From: an uncultured Treponema sp.
Lineage (GTDB): Bacteria > Spirochaetota > Spirochaetia > Treponematales > Treponemataceae
Assembly: GCA_937893155.1 (NCBI GenBank)
Contig: CALBGU010000282.1
Span: 1-9,813, forward strand
Length of the DNA: 9,813 bases
Direction: 5' to 3'
In this document: positions 6,338 to 9,813 of the stretch, in pieces
Numbering within the stretch: the stretch's first letter is position 1
Layout of the letters: the number at the start of each line of letters is the position of its first letter
The notes under the pieces: model-generated
Seen by the model: only the letters and a program-made list of their open reading frames with translations
Told to the model about the DNA's origin: nothing
Databases searched by the model: none
Translations under genes and position numbers: made by a program

Positions 6338-7048
6338 ATGGCTAATTACTCGTTAAAGGACAATCCGCTTACTGCGGACCCGAACGACAAACTCGCACAA
6401 CTTGAGGGTGTGAAGAGCTATTCACAAGACGGCATCATCGACAGAATGCTTAAAAGAGGCACGTCGCTGACTAAGACGGATATGCTAGCCGCATTGAACG
6501 CATTCAATGAAGAAGTCATCTACATTACCGAGGAGGGAGGCACGGTAAGCACACCGCTTTTCAGCACGTCGCTTTCAATTTCAGGGGTGTTCGCCAATGC
6601 AGACGACACGTTTGACCCGAAGCGTCATTCGCTCAACGTCAATTCCCGCACTGGTTCTGCGCTCAAAGAAGCCGCGCAGAAGATTAAGCTCACCAAAGTT
6701 CCGCATACAATCAATACGCCGTGGATTACTGGGGTGCGCGACACGCTCGCCAGCGAAAATGCTGAGTGCAAGGTATCGGCTGGCAACGTTATTGAGCTGA
6801 CGGGTGCTCATCTCAAGTTTGACAATACCGACACAGAACAAGGGGTGTTCTTTGTGAACGATGCAGGAGAAATTCGCTGCACGAAAATCGTTGACAACAA
6901 AGACAAGCGAACACTGTTCGTTTTGCCCCTTACGGTCGCGGCAGGCGAATATAAACTGGAAGTGAGAAGCAAGGTTAAGAGCAAGTCTGCTGATAACTTA
7001 AAAGCGGTAAGAGCAGGCACGTTCGAGCGATTCATTACAGTCGTCTAA
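6338..7048 (+). CDS. HU-like DNA-binding domain protein with C-terminal DUF4469 domain
   Basis: This 236-aa protein is predicted to bind DNA. The N-terminal portion (about 1-125) matches the HU-like domain family typical of Bacteroidetes and Treponema. It opens SLKDNPLTADPND, has DGIIDRMLKRGTSLTKTDMLA (31-51), a VSTPLFSTSLSISGVF strand pair (70-85) and FDPKRHSLNVN (92-102). The C-terminal portion (about 130-236) fits DUF4469, an Ig-like fold, with GNVIELTGAHLKFDN (149-163), GVFFVND and LPLTVAAGEYKLEVRSK. No signal peptide is present. The start is supported by AGGAG 8 nt upstream. Two promoters precede the gene. Six bases after the stop the CCTAGG repeat array begins, making that array an obvious candidate for its binding sites or for a linked 3' structure. 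The role of the family is not established. Confidence 0.88.
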   Translation: MANYSLKDNPLTADPNDKLAQLEGVKSYSQDGIIDRMLKRGTSLTKTDMLAALNAFNEEVIYITEEGGTVSTPLFSTSLSISGVFANADDTFDPKRHSLNVNSRTGSALKEAAQKIKLTKVPHTINTPWITGVRDTLASENAECKVSAGNVIELTGAHLKFDNTDTEQGVFFVNDAGEIRCTKIVDNKDKRTLFVLPLTVAAGEYKLEVRSKVKSKSADNLKAVRAGTFERFITVV

Positions 7049-7054
7049 CACTAT

Positions 7055-7212
7055 GCGCCTAGGCGAGAAAAAAAGTGCGCGTAGCCTAGGCGCAAGTATG
7101 CGCGTAACCTAGGCGCAAATGTGCGCGTAGCCTAGGCGCAAGTATGCGCGTAGCCTAGGCGCAAGTGTGCGCGTAACCTAGGCGCAAGTGTGCGCGTAGC
7201 CTAGGCGCAAAT
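7055..7212. repeat. 23-bp tandem repeat array centred on CCTAGG, seven units
   Basis: CCTAGG occurs at 7058, 7085, 7108, 7131, 7154, 7177 and 7200. The first interval is 27 bp and the others are exactly 23 bp. Units 2-6 all have CCTAGGCGCA, then a variable tetranucleotide (AGTA, AATG, AGTA, AGTG, AGTG), then TGCGCGTA and G or A. Unit 1 instead carries the GAGAAAAA variant seen at 4643, and unit 7 decays after 14 bases. GCGCA and TGCGC around each tetranucleotide are complementary and would make a 5-bp tetraloop hairpin. The TGCGC before and GCGCA after each CCTAGG give a near-palindrome of 19 bp. All variation in the complete units falls in the loop or in one base before CCTAGG. Confidence 0.97.
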
Positions 7213-7344
7213 ACAGCGACGGCGAGAACGCACCAGCGGCGCACTTTAGCAGAGGGAAAGCAACGGGCATACAGCAAGCAGGAAACACGGCAAAATACCC
7301 TCAAGTGCTTTCTTATTTTGTGCATTTATGATAGGATACATTTT

Positions 7345-7534
7345 ATGCCGAAACAACGTAACAAAACAAAGGTTTATCTCGACACATCGGTTATCAGTTA
7401 TTTAGAGCAAAGCGATGCGCCCGAAAAGCAAGAAATAACGCGTACTATCTGGCAGATTCTCAAAAAAGGAGAGTTATAAAGACATAGCAATCTATCCGCC
7501 GTCTGCTCTTCAAGAGGAGGAAAATAATGAATAA
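7345..7534 (+). pseudogene. PIN-domain (VapC-like) toxin remnant, frameshifted and truncated
   Basis: The ATG at 7345 (AGGA 8 nt upstream) opens a 44-codon frame ending at TAA 7477. The N-terminus KTKVYLDTSVISYLEQSD is that of PIN-domain ribonuclease toxins, with the first catalytic aspartate in YLDTS. It is followed by APEKQEITRTIWQILKKGE, a typical first helix region. If one T of the TT at 7474-7475 is skipped the frame continues as YKDIAIYPPSALQE, exactly as PIN proteins do (K-G-x-Y, then a strand), to a stop at 7532. Even so only about 62 residues of the usual 130-150 exist and the remaining catalytic acids are missing. It is therefore a dead fragment: one indel plus loss of the C-terminal half. 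The intact small gene behind it overlaps its end by 8 bases. Confidence 0.75.
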
Positions 7535-7715
7535 GCCTATTCTTTCGGCTCGCTTTGATGAAAACGACATTCAAAAGCTAAGGGAATACTATTCGCTTCA
7601 GCATATCAATATGACTCCAAGCGAAATTGTTGAAGAGACTAAAACAGCTACTGCTGATGTTATCAGTATGCTTATAAAAAGAGGCAATGTTAAACGAGTA
7701 AATACAAGCATATAG
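7527..7715 (+). CDS. Small protein, probable orphan antitoxin of the PIN-toxin remnant
   Basis: The 62-aa product is MNKPILSARFDENDIQKLREYYSLQ-type at its start, then MTPSEIVEETKTATADVISMLIKR. I recall similar short proteins (a 'xDIxKIREYxxxxxxxMTxxE' core) encoded beside PIN-domain genes, where an antitoxin role is presumed. The SD is excellent (AGAGGAGG, 6-nt spacer). The ATG overlaps the end of the toxin remnant, the layout expected of a toxin-antitoxin operon. With the toxin broken, it would be an orphan. There is no recognisable DNA-binding motif and no membrane segment. The next gene, a NifU-like gene, starts 31 bases later without a terminator between, so read-through is likely. Confidence is good that this is a translated gene, moderate for the antitoxin role. 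Confidence 0.6.
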   Translation: MNKPILSARFDENDIQKLREYYSLQHINMTPSEIVEETKTATADVISMLIKRGNVKRVNTSI

Positions 7716-7746
7716 CTTGCAATCAGATTTTTCTAAGGAGTGATTT

Positions 7747-7986
7747 ATGGTTAATCCAGAACTTGAAGCAAAGGTGAAAGAGGCTCTCGAAACAATGCGC
7801 CCGAGCTTGCAGGCAGACGGCGGCGATATGGAATATGTGCGCATGGACGATGACAACAAGGTGTATCTGCGCTTGGTTGGGGCGTGCGGTTCGTGTCCAA
7901 TGGCTACAATGACGCTTAAAATGGGCGTGGAAAGCTATCTCAAAGAGACCGTGCCTGAAGTGTCGGAAGTCGTGCAGGAAGAATAG
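7747..7986 (+). CDS. NifU C-terminal-domain iron-sulfur cluster protein
   Basis: This 79-aa protein consists of a stand-alone NifU C-terminal (Nfu) domain, a scaffold or carrier for iron-sulfur clusters in the cytoplasm. The signature is RPSLQADGGDMEYV (residues 18-31) followed by VGACGSCPMATMTLKMGVE (44-62), with the cluster-binding pair C47 and C50. The length agrees with other single-domain members. The start is supported by TAAGGAG 6 nt upstream. The radical SAM gene starts 19 bases after the stop and has its own SD, so the two are probably co-transcribed. The Nfu protein could supply clusters to such enzymes, although that link is an inference from position only. Confidence 0.94.
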   Translation: MVNPELEAKVKEALETMRPSLQADGGDMEYVRMDDDNKVYLRLVGACGSCPMATMTLKMGVESYLKETVPEVSEVVQEE

Positions 7987-8005
7987 AGAAAGGTGAGTTT
8001 GAAGC

Positions 8006-9813
8006 GTGGAAGAACAGTTTTTATGCACAAGCAAAGCTGATATGATGTCGCGCGGCTGGAGCGAGGTCGATTTCGTTTTTGTGTCGGGAGACGCATACGT
8101 TGACCACCCCACGTTCGCCGCGGCTTTGCTCGGTCGCTTGCTTGAAGCCAACGGCTACACGGTGGGCATTTTGCCCCAGCCCGATTACAAGCGCAAAGAA
8201 GCCTTTATGGAGTTCGGTCGCCCGCGCTTGGCGTTCCTTGTTTCAGGCGGCGCAATGGATTCGATGGTATCGAATTACACTGCGAACAATAAGCCTCGAA
8301 GCGAAGACGTGTACGCGCACGGCGGTATGGCCGGGCATCGTGCAGACCGCGCCGTCATTGCCTATTGCGCGAAAATCCGCGAGGCGTACAAGGGTGCGCA
8401 AATCCTTATCGGAGGCATTGAGGCGAGCTTGCGGCGGCTTTCGCATTACGATTACTGGTCTAACACAGTCAAACATTCAATTCTGCTCGACAGCAAAGCC
8501 GACCTTTTGATGTACGGAATGGGCGAACATTCTCTGCTTGAAATCGCTCGGCTGCTGCGCGAGGGCAAGGCGGCGAAAGAGATTCGCGGTGTGCGCGGAA
8601 CGTGCTGGTATACGAGCAAGCGCGGCGAAATCCCTGCGGACGCTGTGTTTTTGCCGCCGTTCGAGGCGATTAAGCAAAACACCGACGAGGGAAAGGAGCT
8701 GTATGCGCGCAGTTATCTGACGCAAGAGCAGAACACTGACGCGATAAACGGGCATATTTTGGCGGAGGCTGCCGAAAGCCGTTTTGTTGTCCAAGAAAAG
8801 GCGAGTCTGCCGCTGACGACCAAGGAGTTTGACGCGGTGTATAGCCTGCCGTTCACCCGCAAATGGCACCCGATGTATGATGCTCCTGCGCCGAACGGCA
8901 AGACGGGAATTCCTGCGTTGAGCGAGGTGAAGTTCTCTCTGACGAGTTCGCGCGGGTGCTTTGGCTCGTGCAGTTTCTGCGCAATCACGTTTCATCAAGG
9001 CAGGCGCATTCAGTCGCGAAGCCACGAGAGTTTGCTTGCCGAAGCGCGTAAAATGACCGACGACAAGGACTTTAAGGGCTACATTCACGACGTGGGAGGA
9101 CCGACGGCAAACTTTCGCGCAGACGCATGCCCGTATCAAAAGGAGCGCGGCGCGTGTGCGAATAAAGACTGTATGGGGACGCACCCGTGCAAGAATGTGC
9201 GCGTTGACCACACGGAATATGTGGCACTGCTTCGCAAATTGAGGGCGTTGCCGAAGGTGAAGAAGGTGTTTATCCGCTCTGGCATTCGCTTTGATTATCT
9301 GATGATGGACAAGGACGAAACGTTTTTCCGTGAGCTGTGCAAGTATCATATTTCGGGTCAGCTCAAAGTCGCGCCCGAGCACGTTTCAGACAGCGTATTG
9401 CGTCTTATGCGTAAAAGCACGCACGCCGTGTATGAAGCGTTCGCCGAGAAATATGCGAAAATCAATAAAGAGCTGGGCTTGAAGCAATATCTCGTGCCGT
9501 ATTACATCGCAGGACACCCGGGGGCTGGATTGGCGGAGGCGATTGAGGTTGCGCTCTATCTCAAGAAGACGGGATTTGTGCCAGACCAAGTGCAAGATTT
9601 TTACCCCACGCCGGGGAGTTTGGCAACGTGTATGTATTACACGGGCTTGAATCCGCATTGCGAAACCGACGGCAAGCTGGAGAAAGTCTATGTGGCAAAA
9701 GGCGCACGGGAGCGGCGGCTGCAGCGTGCATTGCTGCAATTCAACCGCGCAGAGAATGCAAAGGACGTGAAAGAAGCCTTGATTGAGGCAGGCAGAGCGG
9801 ATTTAATCGGCGT
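8006..9813 (+). CDS. YgiQ family radical SAM protein (runs off right edge)
   Basis: This is a predicted radical SAM enzyme of the YgiQ/UPF0313 type, whose reaction is not established. About 602 codons are visible. The N-terminal domain has the typical VSGDAYVDHPTFAAALLGRL. The radical SAM cluster motif is the CX3CX2C sequence GCFGSCSFCA, with C318, C322 and C325 ligating a 4Fe-4S cluster. Further family blocks are IHDVGGPTANF, a run of extra cysteines before THPCKNV, RSGIRFDYL, LKVAPEHVS, YYIAGHPGAG and VQDFYPTPGS. The C-terminal domain is cut by the window edge. The start is GTG at 8006. A TGA lies in frame at 8000, AAAGGTGAG is 8 nt upstream, and the sequence EEQFLCTSKADMMSRGWSEVD aligns with the usual FLPTTREEMKALGWDELD-like beginning. 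The ATG at 8042 would remove that conserved part. Confidence 0.95.
   Translation, partial: MEEQFLCTSKADMMSRGWSEVDFVFVSGDAYVDHPTFAAALLGRLLEANGYTVGILPQPDYKRKEAFMEFGRPRLAFLVSGGAMDSMVSNYTANNKPRSEDVYAHGGMAGHRADRAVIAYCAKIREAYKGAQILIGGIEASLRRLSHYDYWSNTVKHSILLDSKADLLMYGMGEHSLLEIARLLREGKAAKEIRGVRGTCWYTSKRGEIPADAVFLPPFEAIKQNTDEGKELYARSYLTQEQNTDAINGHILAEAAESRFVVQEKASLPLTTKEFDAVYSLPFTRKWHPMYDAPAPNGKTGIPALSEVKFSLTSSRGCFGSCSFCAITFHQGRRIQSRSHESLLAEARKMTDDKDFKGYIHDVGGPTANFRADACPYQKERGACANKDCMGTHPCKNVRVDHTEYVALLRKLRALPKVKKVFIRSGIRFDYLMMDKDETFFRELCKYHISGQLKVAPEHVSDSVLRLMRKSTHAVYEAFAEKYAKINKELGLKQYLVPYYIAGHPGAGLAEAIEVALYLKKTGFVPDQVQDFYPTPGSLATCMYYTGLNPHCETDGKLEKVYVAKGARERRLQRALLQFNRAENAKDVKEALIEAGRADLIG

Noticed and set aside
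7055..7212. CRISPR array
   Set aside because: The units are contiguous 23-bp tandem repeats with at most four variable bases. There are no unique spacers of 25-40 bp and no cas genes nearby.
4643..7212. Integron cassette array with attC sites
   Set aside because: The repeats do not show the GTTRRRY core or the paired-box architecture of attC, and no integrase gene is in the window, although T. denticola is known to carry an integron.
7705..7719. Terminator between the antitoxin-like gene and the nifU-like gene
   Set aside because: CAAGC/GCTTG gives only a 5-bp A/T-looped hairpin overlapping the stop codon, and the nearest T run is nine bases away, so it is too weak to call.
8477..9382. A 301-codon open frame on the minus strand
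   Set aside because: It lies wholly antisense to the well-supported radical SAM gene, is full of Arg, His and Leu as expected from the complement of a codon-biased gene, and shows no family motif.

Overview
The window looks like a chromosomal piece of a host-associated spirochaete, most likely a gut or rumen Treponema. This is inferred from gene content rather than a marker gene. The clues are a cheR-cheB pair with the two genes adjacent, an AsnA-type asparagine synthetase, an M18 aminopeptidase, and an HU-like/DUF4469 protein of a kind I know mainly from Bacteroidetes and Treponema. No rRNA, tRNA or CRISPR array was seen.

Left part (1-2120), minus strand: the N-terminal 189 codons of an M18 metalloaminopeptidase run off the left edge. 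Upstream of it lies a 450-base gene-free stretch holding its probable promoter, an array of 41-bp tandem repeats, and the intrinsic terminator of the next gene, asnA. asnA has a clear promoter and Shine-Dalgarno (SD) site. Central part (2186-4600), plus strand: cheR and cheB encode the two receptor-modifying enzymes of chemotaxis adaptation, a methyltransferase and a methylesterase. cheR has a near-consensus promoter placed so that its mRNA should start at or next to the AUG. cheB ends at a good intrinsic terminator.

Accessory part (about 4600-7534), plus strand: a lone copy of an 18-bp palindrome-containing sequence precedes a small DUF7336-like gene. This gene overlaps a second gene that needs two opposite one-base frame changes to be read. 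Next comes an HU/DUF4469 DNA-binding-type gene with tandem promoters. It is followed directly by an array of 23-bp repeats centred on CCTAGG, whose first unit repeats the same 18 bp. A frameshifted and truncated PIN-domain (VapC-like) toxin remnant follows, with an intact small antitoxin-like gene overlapping its end. Single-base indels occur only in this part, while the flanking housekeeping genes are intact, so it reads as a small decaying variable island.

Right part (7747-9813), plus strand: a NifU C-terminal-domain iron-sulfur protein is followed 19 nt later by a YgiQ-family radical SAM protein that runs off the right edge. The pair is probably co-transcribed and may be linked through iron-sulfur clusters.
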